A stretch of DNA of 64,000 nt from Staphylococcus taiwanensis (GTDB lineage Bacteria; Bacillota; Bacilli; Staphylococcales; Staphylococcaceae): positions 2,439,501 through 2,503,500 of the forward strand of contig CP058667.1 in assembly GCA_020544305.1 (NCBI GenBank), in the 5' to 3' direction. Shown piece by piece: positions 8,889 through 21,378 of the stretch. Every line of letters starts with the position of its first letter. The stretch's first letter is position 1. The position numbers were made by a program, and so were the translations under genes. The notes below the pieces were generated by a model. The model was not told the DNA's origin, ran no database searches, and saw only the letters and a list, made by a program, of their open reading frames with translations.

Positions 8889-9257
8889 TCAGTTTTGAAG
8901 TGATCTTTCTAAATTATCATCTAACTTGAATACAATCACACGCTCTCCTGTAATCGTACTTAAATCACTGTGAAAGCTATTCACGCTAACGCCTGTAATA
9001 TCTAATATTAATTGCATTAAATCATCTTGCCCAGACTCAACAAGTTCTGAGCGCGTATGTTTAATATTGAGTAAACCTTCTTGCGTTTCACATACACGAT
9101 ATTCTGCCGGTGTTAAAACACCTTGTAAATTAACAATAATCATGTCGCGCAGAATATCTGTTTTCACAGATAATGAACCACGTCCAAGAAAGTCTTTCTC
9201 CCATTGGGTAATTGCCGTACTAATTTCTGCTTCATAAGCACCTTTAGATTTAGCCAT
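8889..9257 (-). CDS. mpsC: DUF2294 protein MpsC
   Basis: Soluble 122-aa DUF2294 protein, the third gene of the mpsABC cluster. The conserved block GRGSLSVKTDILRDMIIVNLQGVLTPAE identifies the family. In S. aureus the operon was described as a membrane-potential-generating system in which MpsA and MpsB carry the activity. The role of MpsC is unclear. It starts with an ATG 69 bp after mpsB and is followed by a strong terminator, so it is the last gene of the unit. Confidence 0.8.
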   Translation of the reverse strand: MAKSKGAYEAEISTAITQWEKDFLGRGSLSVKTDILRDMIIVNLQGVLTPAEYRVCETQEGLLNIKHTRSELVESGQDDLMQLILDITGVSVNSFHSDLSTITGERVIVFKLDDNLERSLQN

Positions 9258-9326
9258 GATTAATCATACGTCTCCTATAGATTGATTAACCCTATTTTAT
9301 CACTTTTTTCGGAAAAACCGAACTCT

Positions 9327-11912
<2,586 letters not shown>

Positions 11913-13412
11913 TTATAAATATTTCTTCAAATAATTTGGATGGCTTTCAACAGATTTAAATTTCGCTTCACCAATCTTAACAAGCCATAAATACACTTTG
12001 GCGAAAGCTGTTGATGAACGACGACGTGCTACCCAAATACTAAAGATACTGCCTAATACCAGAATTGCAATACAGATCATGACACTGATTAATGGTGGAT
12101 GTGATGTAACCATGTACACATTATTTAAGATACTCATGAACACTTGATGTGTCACAATGTAAACAAGCGCTACGATGACAAGCATAGCAATACCAATAAC
12201 GCGTCCCATTACGCCTCTGTTTAGAGCGACCATTTGATTCCAAGAGACAGATAGTGACCATGCTAAGATAAACGCACTTATTAATGTATATGGACTGTGA
12301 TTACTTGTTAAGAAAAAGATTACCGCAATCATTATAGCAAGCGTTCTGCCTAATACTGTCCAAGCGTAAGAACGCTTCACGTTTGGCGGTGTCGGAATAT
12401 TAAAGTGTTTAACAATAGATCCTGATTGTAAAAATAGCGTTGCTTTAAATACACCATGTAATATCAAGTGAATAATCGCTGCTGAGTAAACGCCTAATGC
12501 ACATTGCACAAGCATAAAACCCATTTGGCTCATAGTTGAACCTACCAGTTGTCGTTTATAGTCAACATGCACTAAGCTTATGCCTGAACCGATCAATACT
12601 GAAATACTAGAAATAATTAATAGTACCGTTAAGGCAATGTTGTTATCAAATACTGGTGAAAAACGCGTTAAAATAATGCCCCCCGCATTAACGATACCCG
12701 CATGCATAATTGCTGATACCGGTGTAGGTGCAACTACAGACTCAATTAGCCAACTTTGAAATGGATATTGTGCTGCCGGGATAATAACAGCCACTACTAG
12801 TAGTAAATCTACGACTAATTTCAAACCATAACCCATCGCATGATCATAATCTTGTGAAGGATTAATCGTCCAGTCGCCTGTACCTATGTAAAATACAACT
12901 ACCGCTAAAAGTAATGCTACCCAACCAATAATAAATGAACGGGCTGATACTTTAGCCGCTTCAGCTGGTACTTTCCATGAACGATTTAATCGAATAAGTT
13001 GTGTCAAACAAAATAATGTTAATCCCCAACAAATAACCATTAAACGTAAGTCGTTACTTAACCAGCCAACAGACGCAAATACCGTTGTAAATGTGTATAG
13101 CGGGAAGTATTTACGATAATTACGATCTCCTAATAAGTATCGCGCAGAAAATTTTTGAATGATAAAACCTAAAGCAAGTACAAAGGCACCTACTAACCAA
13201 GCTAGTTTATCTAATGCGAAGATACCTACAACCTCTCTGCCATTTAATGTTATTAATCCAATTACTCCTACAATGACAGGTAATAGAAGTATAGCTAAAT
13301 GTAAACGTATGTATTTTACAGGAACCGATGGAATTAAAAAAATCAATCCACTTAACACTGCAATGACAAGCGTTACGAAAAATAATGTTAGTAATAAAAC
13401 TGAACTTAACAT
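11913..13412 (-). CDS. mpsA: NADH dehydrogenase subunit 5-like membrane protein MpsA/DabB
   Basis: Polytopic membrane protein of 499 aa homologous to the ND5/NuoL antiporter-like subunits of complex I and Mrp antiporters. It is the membrane partner of DabA-type MpsB. Typical family stretches are FQSWLIESVVAPTPVSAIMHAGIVNAGG (TM7-8 with channel residues) and KATLFLQSGSIVK. In S. aureus mpsA is needed for growth in ambient air unless CO2/bicarbonate is supplied. The start ATG follows GGAGCGGCA. Its leader contains a long hairpin. In S. aureus the vSa-alpha island lies just upstream; here a PSM-like peptide and guaA follow closely. Confidence 0.85.
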   Translation of the reverse strand: MLSSVLLLTLFFVTLVIAVLSGLIFLIPSVPVKYIRLHLAILLLPVIVGVIGLITLNGREVVGIFALDKLAWLVGAFVLALGFIIQKFSARYLLGDRNYRKYFPLYTFTTVFASVGWLSNDLRLMVICWGLTLFCLTQLIRLNRSWKVPAEAAKVSARSFIIGWVALLLAVVVFYIGTGDWTINPSQDYDHAMGYGLKLVVDLLLVVAVIIPAAQYPFQSWLIESVVAPTPVSAIMHAGIVNAGGIILTRFSPVFDNNIALTVLLIISSISVLIGSGISLVHVDYKRQLVGSTMSQMGFMLVQCALGVYSAAIIHLILHGVFKATLFLQSGSIVKHFNIPTPPNVKRSYAWTVLGRTLAIMIAVIFFLTSNHSPYTLISAFILAWSLSVSWNQMVALNRGVMGRVIGIAMLVIVALVYIVTHQVFMSILNNVYMVTSHPPLISVMICIAILVLGSIFSIWVARRRSSTAFAKVYLWLVKIGEAKFKSVESHPNYLKKYL

Positions 13413-13486
13413 TGCCGCTCCTCCATGTTTAACTCTTTTATATATTTTTATTTAACCTTCTTACACTGATAACAATATAAGAAAAG

Positions 13487-13544
13487 GCCTACATTAGTCT
13501 AGTTTCATTCCTGTGAAAAATAGGTTTAACTAACTATTGTAGGC
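13487..13544 (-). promoter_or_regulatory. Hairpin in the mpsA leader
   Basis: GCCTACATTAGT (13487-13498) pairs with ACTATTGTAGGC (13533-13544), 11 of 12 bp. On the mpsA strand it is followed by CTTTTCTTAT. It lies 75-130 bp upstream of the mpsA start, so it may act as an attenuator. It could instead end a transcript arriving from the other side, although no gene there needs it. Confidence 0.4.
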
Positions 13545-13934
13545 TTCTTTTAGAACTCATTTAATTTATAATTTAAATGCTTTTATCAGCTACCATATAT
13601 GTATGATTTAACTACATGTGTCTTACCCTTCAATTGAACAATGGCTAATTTAACCTTGCACAACTGCCTGATAACGACCTATGTAAAAAAATTCGCGTAA
13701 TAACTACAATATAAGAAAATATTAAGAAAATGTCAAACTTTAAAATGAGTATACTAACGCTTCATACAAGAAGGTTTAATTTATCAGTAACATTTCAATT
13801 AGGCATGAATTATCGTATCAAATTAGTTAAAAAATCACATTTGCGAAGCGCTTTCATCAAGTTAGGAACTAACGCCCAAATATTTAGTAATCCACGATAT
13901 ACTTTATTTAACATTTAATAAGGAGGTACTCAAA
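13545..13934. other. Intergenic region upstream of the PSM-like gene
   Basis: AT-rich stretch divergent between mpsA and the PSM-like peptide. A 62-codon open frame (13730-13918) has no convincing ribosome binding site or homology and is not called. GTTAGGAACTAAC near 13862 is a small inverted repeat. In S. aureus the matching region carries AgrA-dependent psm-alpha promoters, but I cannot define an AgrA direct repeat here with confidence. Confidence 0.4.
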
Positions 13935-13997
13935 ATGGGAATCATTTCTGGTATTATTGAACTTGTTAAATTCATTATCGACTTAACTAAAAAATAA
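13935..13997 (+). CDS. Phenol-soluble modulin alpha-like peptide
   Basis: A 20-codon gene encoding MGIISGIIELVKFIIDLTKK, preceded by AAGGAGGTACTCAAA, a near-perfect ribosome binding site. The MGII(A/S)GII start, the amphipathic helix with hydrophobic residues spaced 3-4 apart, the lack of a signal peptide and the lysine end are the hallmarks of staphylococcal alpha-type phenol-soluble modulins. These are exported by the Pmt ABC transporter and lyse cells or act as surfactants. Position supports this: in S. aureus the psm-alpha cluster lies next to mpsA (ndhF). Only one copy is seen here, and a terminator follows. The specific activity is untested. Confidence 0.75.
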   Translation: MGIISGIIELVKFIIDLTKK

Positions 13998-14030
13998 GTC
14001 TAGCACGCCGTACATAAACATTCCATTTAA

Positions 14031-14067
14031 AAAGAGTGAAATCACTTTCGATTTCACTCTTTTTTTG
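14031..14067 (+). terminator. Terminator after the PSM-like gene
   Basis: A perfect 13-bp stem (AAAGAGTGAAATC / GATTTCACTCTTT) is followed by a T-tract, 33 bp after the stop codon. Confidence 0.9.
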
Positions 14068-14163
14068 CGTTGAATTAACAAAACGTTCAACCCCTATATT
14101 TCTAAAGGTTGAACGCATGTGGATAAAATGAATTTATTTAGTTTAATTATAAAATAACATATT

Positions 14164-14204
14164 TTTAAGCGCTTGCATGTAACAAAATTGTGAAAACGCT
14201 TAAA
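14164..14204. promoter_or_regulatory. Two cre-like (CcpA) sites
   Basis: TGAAAACGCTTAAA (14191-14204) matches the cre consensus TGWAANCGNTNWCA at all but one or two positions. A second site in inverse orientation (14164-14177, TGCAAGCGCTTAAA) lies 13 bp away. They sit upstream of the broken DUF1304 gene in a 400-bp stretch without genes. Confidence 0.35.
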
Positions 14205-14400
14205 ATTTTTTGATAAAATTTTACGAATTTATACATTTAGTCGATATTTTGTGAATAATCTTTTAAAATTTTAATATTTATATCTATCGTAAATAAATTA
14301 GGGTAAATGAAGTGAAAGCATATGTTAGAGCATTGTTTATCTATAATAGCTCATTTCATTTACACATTTATTTCAAAGTCAACAGAAAGGAACAGTACTT

Positions 14401-14764
14401 ATTAATATTTTATCTACAATACTCATTGTTTTAGTATCACTTGAATTTTTATTTATTATGTATTTGGAAACTTTCGCCACTACCTCTAATAGAACAAGTA
14501 AAGTGTTTGGCATTTCAATGCATACACTCAAAGACAAAAACGTTAATACGCTTCTTAAAAATCAAGGCATTTATAACGGGTTAATCGGTTTATTATTAAT
14601 TTATGGTCTTTTTTTTCAGTAGCGTTCCCTATCAAACCTGTATCCCAATCTTAATTTATACAATTATCGTAGCAATATATGGTGGAATCACTAGCCATAT
14701 CAGTATTTTCTTCAAGCAAGGTACACTGCCTCTCTTAGCCCTATTATCTTTATTTATTAGTTAA
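14401..14764 (+). pseudogene. DUF1304 small membrane protein gene, frameshifted and lacking a normal start
   Basis: Translation from 14401 gives the N-terminal half of a four-helix DUF1304 protein (VLVSLEFLFIMYLETFATTS, then KNQGIYNGLIGLLLIYGLFF). It hits a stop at 14620 just after a run of eight T (14609-14616). The frame one base off continues with the expected C-terminal helices (ILIYTIIVAIYGG, TLPLLALLSLFIS) to 14764. Removing one T restores one protein. In addition, the codon where ATG is expected reads ATT and follows AAAGGAAC. The gene is therefore decayed, phase-variable at the T tract, or affected by sequence error. Confidence 0.7.
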
Positions 14765-14791
14765 ACAAAATCAGTGAAGCAGGTGGAATCA

Positions 14792-15220
14792 ATGATAGAA
14801 CATTTAAAAAAGAAAAAGAGAAAAACGTTGAAGATATTGGGTAATATTTGGCTTAATGCCAATATAGACACGCATACTTTTATAGATACCTTCTATTGGA
14901 TAGATAATTACAGCAATGTTCTTAATTCATTGAAAGATGCTGATGTTTACGTTTATAAAGATGGTAAAGACATCGTTGCATTTTGCGGTTTAAACGATGA
15001 TTACATAGCCGGATTATTTGTCAAAGAAGCCTACCGTGATAAAGGTATTGGTCATGCACTGATTAGACATTTGCAAAGTGAATATAGTCATTTAACGTTA
15101 AAAGTATTCGCATTAAACAACAGAGCAGTACATTTTTATACGCAATTAGGATTTGAAACAATTGATTCAAACATCGATAAAACGAATCATAAAAAGCTAC
15201 TCATGGAATGGAAGAAATAA
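14792..15220 (+). CDS. GNAT-family N-acetyltransferase
   Basis: Protein of 142 aa with a complete minimal GNAT fold: AGLFVKEAYRDKGIGHALIRHLQSEY contains the acetyl-CoA pyrophosphate loop (R-x-x-G-I-G). LKVFALNNRAVHFYTQLGFE is the C-terminal signature. A GTG at 14774 would add six residues, but the ATG at 14792 is placed correctly behind AGGTGG and is used. It converges on another GNAT gene with a 6-bp gap. The substrate is unknown. Similar small GNATs occur in many staphylococci. Confidence 0.8.
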   Translation: MIEHLKKKKRKTLKILGNIWLNANIDTHTFIDTFYWIDNYSNVLNSLKDADVYVYKDGKDIVAFCGLNDDYIAGLFVKEAYRDKGIGHALIRHLQSEYSHLTLKVFALNNRAVHFYTQLGFETIDSNIDKTNHKKLLMEWKK

Positions 15221-15226
15221 AGTGAC

Positions 15227-15658
15227 TTACAATTTAAGATGTACTATAGGATAATCCCTGCCTTGTCCATCCTTTGAAGATTCATCATATTTTTTGAATC
15301 CATTTCTGAGATAAAACGCCAAGGCATTGGGGTTATCTTTGTTTACATCCACATATTGAACCTTATATTCTTGAATTAAAGTTTGCAGTATTTCAGTTCC
15401 ATAACCTTGTTTAAAGTATTTAGGATCTAAAAATAACATTTCTAAATTTAAATCATGAGTTCCGGAAAAGCCAATGATGTCATTCCCGGCAAACCATAAA
15501 TATGCTTCTACATATGGGAAGTATGTTGGTATTTCCTTTTTAAGTTGTATTCTATCGCTCTCTTTTAAAAAATCATGTGTAGCTATAACTGAACGCTCCC
15601 AAATATCTACTGCTCTGGGATAATCCTTTTCGTGTAGTTCAATTTTACTTAATCTCAT
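15227..15658 (-). CDS. GNAT-family N-acetyltransferase
   Basis: Protein of 143 aa. Motif EMLFLDPKYFKQGYGTEILQTLIQEY is the acetyl-CoA binding segment (Q-G-Y-G replaces the commoner R-G-x-G). VNKDNPNALAFYLRNGF is the C-terminal GNAT signature. The N-terminal WERSVIATHDFL is typical of a staphylococcal/bacillar subgroup of unknown substrate. It lies between its convergent GNAT neighbour and the guaA terminator, so it has its own promoter. Confidence 0.8.
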   Translation of the reverse strand: MRLSKIELHEKDYPRAVDIWERSVIATHDFLKESDRIQLKKEIPTYFPYVEAYLWFAGNDIIGFSGTHDLNLEMLFLDPKYFKQGYGTEILQTLIQEYKVQYVDVNKDNPNALAFYLRNGFKKYDESSKDGQGRDYPIVHLKL

Positions 15659-15681
15659 TTTTTAACCTCTCATATTAAAAA

Positions 15682-15717
15682 AGGCTAGAAACCCTATTAT
15701 AAAGGTGTTTCTAGCCT
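15682..15717 (-). terminator. Terminator of the purine operon (after guaA)
   Basis: Stem AGGCTAGAAACACC / GGGTTTCTAGCCT on the minus strand (15682-15717) is followed by a T-run. It lies between the guaA stop and the next gene. Confidence 0.85.
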
Positions 15718-15735
15718 ATACTTATTTGTTGACTC

Positions 15736-17278
15736 TTACTCCCATTCTATAGTGCTTGGTGGCTTAGAAGTAATGTCATAGACTACGCGGTTAACGTGGT
15801 CTACTTCGTTTACGATACGACTTGAAATCTTTTGTAAGACTTCCCAATCAATGCGGGCGAAGTCACTTGTCATACCGTCGATAGATGTTACTGCACGGAT
15901 TCCTACTGTATGATCATACGTACGATAATCTCCCATAACACCTACAGATTGGATACCTGGTAATACTGTGAAGTATTGCCAAATGTCTCTTTCAAGACCT
16001 TCTTCACGTACAACTTCACGTAAAATCGCATCTGATTCACGTACGATTTCTAATTTATCCTCAGTAATTTCACCTAATACACGGATTCCTAAACCTGGAC
16101 CTGGGAAAGGCTGTCTCCATACTAAATGTTCAGGAATACCTAATTCAATACCTAATGCACGCACTTCATCTTTAAATAACGTGTTAATTGGCTCGATTAG
16201 CTCAAATTCCATGTCTTCAGGTAATCCGCCTACGTTATGGTGAGATTTGATCGTTTGTGCAGTTTTAGTACCTGACTCAATCACGTCAGTATACAATGTA
16301 CCTTGTGCTAGGAAATCAACATCTGTTAATTTAGCCGCTTCATCGTCGAACACATACACAAATTCATTTCCGATAATTTTACGTTTTTGTTCAGGGTCAG
16401 ATACACCTTTAAGTTTATTCATGAAACGTTCTTGTGCATTGACACGAATAATATTCATGTCGAATCCTTCACCAAATTGTTCCATTACCATGTCGCCTTC
16501 GCCTTTACGAAGTAAACCGTGATCTACAAAGATACATGTCAATTGGTCACCAATTGCTTTATGTAATAAGACGGCTACTACAGATGAATCGACGCCACCG
16601 CTCATTGCACATAAGACTTTGCGATTGCCCACACGTTCACGAATTTTTTCAATTTCAATTTCAATGAAGTTTTCCATTGTCCATTCGCCTGTACAATCAC
16701 ATACACGACGTACGAAGTTTCTTAATAAATCATTACCAAATTCTGTATGACGTACTTCAGGATGGAATTGTACACCGTAAATACGACGTTCTTTATCTTC
16801 AATTGCGGCATAATTTGTACTTGGGCTATCCGCAATCACTTCGAACCCTTCTGGAATTTCAATTACTTTATCAGAGTGGCTCATCCATACTGTTTGTTCT
16901 GAAGGTAAACCGAAGAATAAATCGTCTGATTTTGCGTTAATAATTGCTTTACCATATTCACGTTCATTAGCGCGTTCTACTTTTCCGCCTAAAAGTTTCG
17001 TCGTCAATTGCATACCGTAACAAATACCTAATACCGGGATGCCTAAGTTGTAAATTTCAGGATCAATTGTGAATGAACCTTCCTCATACACTGAATTAGG
17101 GCCACCTGAAAGGATAATACCTTTAGGATTCATACGCTTAATCTTCTTCGATAGAAATTTCATGGTCATGTAATTCACTGTATACGCCCATTTCACGAAT
17201 ACGACGTGTAATCAGTTGATTATATTGACTACCGAAGTCTAAGACAAGAATCAACTCTTGTTCTTTAGCCATTTCCAT
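15736..17278 (-). pseudogene. guaA: GMP synthase (glutamine-hydrolysing) GuaA with a +1 frameshift at codon 46
   Basis: GMP synthase amidates XMP to GMP. The true start is the ATG at 17278 ([20 protein letters not shown]) behind AAAGGAG. After 45 codons (ending EISIEE) an extra base at about 17143 shifts the frame into a stop. The rest, from [16 protein letters not shown] to the normal C-terminus PPSTIEWE, is intact one frame away. Downstream features are complete: GATase catalytic Cys in [13 protein letters not shown], the ATP-pyrophosphatase loop AMSGGVDSS, and the C-terminal dimer domain. Deleting one base gives a normal protein of 513 aa. Without that, the open frame lacks about 45 N-terminal residues, including the first GATase strand. 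Sequencing error and true loss cannot be separated from the sequence. It is the last gene of the xpt-pbuX-guaB-guaA unit. Confidence 0.9.
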
Positions 17279-17453
17279 AATTGTGAATCTCCTTTGGATT
17301 TAATTTATGTAAATTATAGAGAAACGCCTTCCCTAACATATTGTTATTAAAGTCTTTCTGAAAATGCACAACCACTTATAATAGCAATATTTAAATTGAA
17401 AAGCGTCCCCTATGTTTATATAACAATATTTACTCTAACGACATCATGTTCAA

Positions 17454-18920
<1,467 letters not shown>

Positions 18921-18956
18921 TTATAATACAGCCTCCATTTAATATAGTTAGTCCTA

Positions 18957-20225
18957 TTATTTCACATTTTCTTCACTTTGTTTATACTTTAGACCATTAA
19001 AAAAGAAATTAAGAATAATTGCTGAAATAGCACCTAATACAATGCCATTTTGTGTTAACCATGCAAACTGTTCTCCTAAAGCTTTAAATGCTTGTGGCAC
19101 TGCGCTAATACCTGTTCCTAAACCAACAGAGACAGCAATAATCAATAAATTATTTTGATTTTTAAAATTAATATGTCCTAAAATACTAACACCATAAGCC
19201 ATTACCATGCCAAACATTGCAATCATCGCTCCACCTAAAACTGGTAGAGGAATGATATTGGCTAAAGCACCTAACTTAGGGATGCATCCACATATTAAAA
19301 GCAAGACAACCATGCCATATATAATTTTATTTTTCTTTGCACCTGACAGAGATACTAGTCCTACGTTTTGTGAATACGCAGTGTATGGAAATGAGTTAAA
19401 GATAGATCCTAGTATGATTGCAAGACCTTCCGCAGTGTAACCTTTGCGGAAATCTTTACGTTCAAGCTTTCTTCCTGTTATTTCACTTAACGCATGGTAT
19501 ACACCTGTCGATTCTATTAAGCTCACAATCGCTACAATCGTAAATACAAGGATAGCACCGATATCGAATCCGAATCCTGAGAAACGAAACGGTTGTGGAA
19601 TTCCTATCCAGTGTGCATCTCCGACTTGTTTAACATCGACTACTCCCATCACACTTGCTAAAATTGTTCCGGCGATAAGTCCAATTAAAATTGCGATTGA
19701 CTTTAGGAATCCAGTAGTAAAGCGTTGTAAGATAAGAATAATAACTAACGTCACGCCACCTAAAATTAAATTCTTTGGATTCCCATAATCTTTAGCGCCT
19801 TCCCCACCGGCTAAGTAGTTCATCGCTACTGGCATTAAATTAATCCCAATAATCGTTACTACACTTCCTGTCACCACTGGTGGAAAGAACTTAACTAAAT
19901 ATGAGAAGAATGGCGCTATAATTACAACCAAAATCCCTGATACGAATAGTGACCCGTATAACACGTCTAAACCTTTCGTTTGACCGATTAAAATCATTGG
20001 CGCTACGGCTGTAAATGTACATCCCAATACAATTGGTAATCCTGTACCTGTCACTTTATTTGCTTGTAAAAATGTAGCAACACCACACATAAAAATATCA
20101 ACAGTTACTAGGTACGCAATTTGTTCAGGTGTAAATTTAAGACTTGTACCTACAATAATGGGTACTAAAATCGCCCCTGCATACATGGCCAATAAGTGTT
20201 GAAGACTTAAAATGAAATTTTTCAT
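18957..20225 (-). CDS. pbuX: Xanthine permease PbuX
   Basis: NCS2-family xanthine/proton symporter of 422 aa with 12-14 TM helices. The family motif QNVGLVSLSG and conserved TM10 residues (SIFNSFPYTAYSQN) are visible, typical of the uracil/xanthine group. The start ATG overlaps the stop of xpt by 4 bp (ATGA), so translation is coupled. It imports xanthine for Xpt. Expression should fall with guanine through the leader riboswitch. Confidence 0.92.
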   Translation of the reverse strand: MKNFILSLQHLLAMYAGAILVPIIVGTSLKFTPEQIAYLVTVDIFMCGVATFLQANKVTGTGLPIVLGCTFTAVAPMILIGQTKGLDVLYGSLFVSGILVVIIAPFFSYLVKFFPPVVTGSVVTIIGINLMPVAMNYLAGGEGAKDYGNPKNLILGGVTLVIILILQRFTTGFLKSIAILIGLIAGTILASVMGVVDVKQVGDAHWIGIPQPFRFSGFGFDIGAILVFTIVAIVSLIESTGVYHALSEITGRKLERKDFRKGYTAEGLAIILGSIFNSFPYTAYSQNVGLVSLSGAKKNKIIYGMVVLLLICGCIPKLGALANIIPLPVLGGAMIAMFGMVMAYGVSILGHINFKNQNNLLIIAVSVGLGTGISAVPQAFKALGEQFAWLTQNGIVLGAISAIILNFFFNGLKYKQSEENVK

Positions 20226-20803
20226 TCATCTTCACCTAATAAAGTAACTTCATTTCCTTTTAAAGAGGCTACTTTACATAATGAAGAAACGTTTAATCCT
20301 GCTTCTTCTAATCTCTGTCTACCATCTTGGAAACTTTTTTCGACAACAATACCAATGCCTACTGTTTTAGCTTTAGCCTGTTGTGCAATATCATATAATC
20401 CTAAAGATGCATCTCCATTTGCTAAAAAATCATCAATAATTAATACTGTGTCATTTTCATCTAAAAACTCTTCTGACACGATAACAGTGCTTGTTTTGTT
20501 TTTCGTAAAAGAGTGTATATCCGTACTATAAAAACCATCTTTTAACGTGCTAGGTTTAGCCTTTTTAGCAAATAAGCATGGCACATCAAAATGTAATGAC
20601 GCCATGATAGCCGGAGCAATACCAGATGCTTCGATTGTTAAAACCTTAGTTACACCTTTATCTTTAAACTGTTCATAAAATGTTTTGCCTACATCATGCA
20701 TTAACTTTGCATCGATTTGGTGGTTAAGAAAACCATCTACTTTTAAAATCTTTTCATCAATAACTACGCCATCTTCTTTGACTTTCTGTCTAAGCGATTC
20801 CAC
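20222..20803 (-). CDS. xpt: Xanthine phosphoribosyltransferase
   Basis: Cytosolic salvage enzyme of 193 aa that converts xanthine plus PRPP to XMP. The PRPP-binding signature VLIIDDFLANG is intact (about 122-132), with the N-terminal substrate hood SLRQKVKEDG. The longest ORF begins at 20842, inside the attenuator, but a GTG at 20803 lies 7 bases after GGAGG and yields the normal family length, so GTG is chosen. It is the first gene of the purine operon behind the guanine riboswitch. Confidence 0.92.
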   Translation of the reverse strand: MESLRQKVKEDGVVIDEKILKVDGFLNHQIDAKLMHDVGKTFYEQFKDKGVTKVLTIEASGIAPAIMASLHFDVPCLFAKKAKPSTLKDGFYSTDIHSFTKNKTSTVIVSEEFLDENDTVLIIDDFLANGDASLGLYDIAQQAKAKTVGIGIVVEKSFQDGRQRLEEAGLNVSSLCKVASLKGNEVTLLGEDE

Positions 20804-20826
20804 GTCAAAACCTCCTAAAATTGTAT

Positions 20827-20864
20827 ACAAAAAAATCCTCAAACTTCGTTAAAAGTCTCAGGAT
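20827..20864 (-). terminator. Riboswitch-controlled intrinsic terminator before xpt
   Basis: Stem ATCCTGAGACT / AGTTTGAGGAT (with G-U pairs) plus a seven-T run lies directly ahead of the xpt ribosome binding site, about 210 nt downstream of the guanine aptamer. This is the expression platform of an off-switch. Confidence 0.85.
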
Positions 20865-21075
20865 CCATGAGTGAACAGGCAATACATTACTTTTGCAGTT
20901 TCAAGAAGTATTCATTTAAATGTGTCATTCTATAAACACTGTACAATTTTAAAATTTGTTCATTCTCATAGAGTTTATTTGAAAAGTACAAGCTCCAAAG
21001 CTAAACAACTTCTACGTCAGTATTTTTAAATGGCATTTAAATAAGCATTATCTTCTATTATGTATTGATGCTGAA

Positions 21076-21143
21076 CTCATAGTCATGTCGTTTGTGGCAA
21101 CATGGTAGAAACTCCTAAAGCCATATCCTTTAGATTATATGAG
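21076..21143 (-). ncRNA. Guanine-class purine riboswitch aptamer
   Basis: Read on the minus strand, the aptamer runs from the CTCATATAATC helix P1 through GGATATGG, TTTAGGAGTTTCTACC, a P3 loop, and ends GACTATGAG. All purine-riboswitch core bases are present. The specificity position in GACTATG is C (position 74 equivalent), which selects guanine/xanthine-type ligands rather than adenine (which has U). P1 closes perfectly (CTCAT/ATGAG). It controls xpt-pbuX-guaB-guaA. Confidence 0.95.
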
Positions 21144-21235
21144 CGATATAAATTATTTAATGATAATAGCAAATTTTCGCCTTATTTTCAATATCCTTAT
21201 ATAGCGTTTAGCCCCTCTATTGTCGATTTTATATA

Positions 21236-21249
21236 TGAAAACGTTTCAC
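21236..21249. promoter_or_regulatory. cre-like palindrome
   Basis: TGAAAACGTTTCAC has a perfect GAAAACGTTTC core resembling a CcpA site, but the outer bases deviate. It lies between the divergent purine leader and the stress gene at 21379. Confidence 0.3.
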
Positions 21250-21311
21250 AAAATTGTTCCTAACTCTATTTGTAAACCTATCTTATTTAATTATATAATA
21301 ATTGTAGATGC

Positions 21312-21336
21312 GTTTTACAAATATTCTTAAGGGTAT
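21312..21336 (+). promoter_or_regulatory. SigB-type promoter
   Basis: GTTTTA (21312-21317), 13-bp spacer, GGGTAT (21331-21336), close to the SigB consensus GTTTAA-N12-15-GGGTAT. The start codon of the general stress protein gene follows 43 bp downstream. Confidence 0.75.
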
Positions 21337-21378
21337 ATTTTTACTAATAAGTAGGACGAAAGATGGAGGGCGATTAAC

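Noticed and set aside
13730..13918. 62-codon plus-strand open frame before the PSM-like gene
   Set aside because: No ribosome binding site, unusual composition (His/Arg/Leu mix), and it fills a promoter region. Probably chance.
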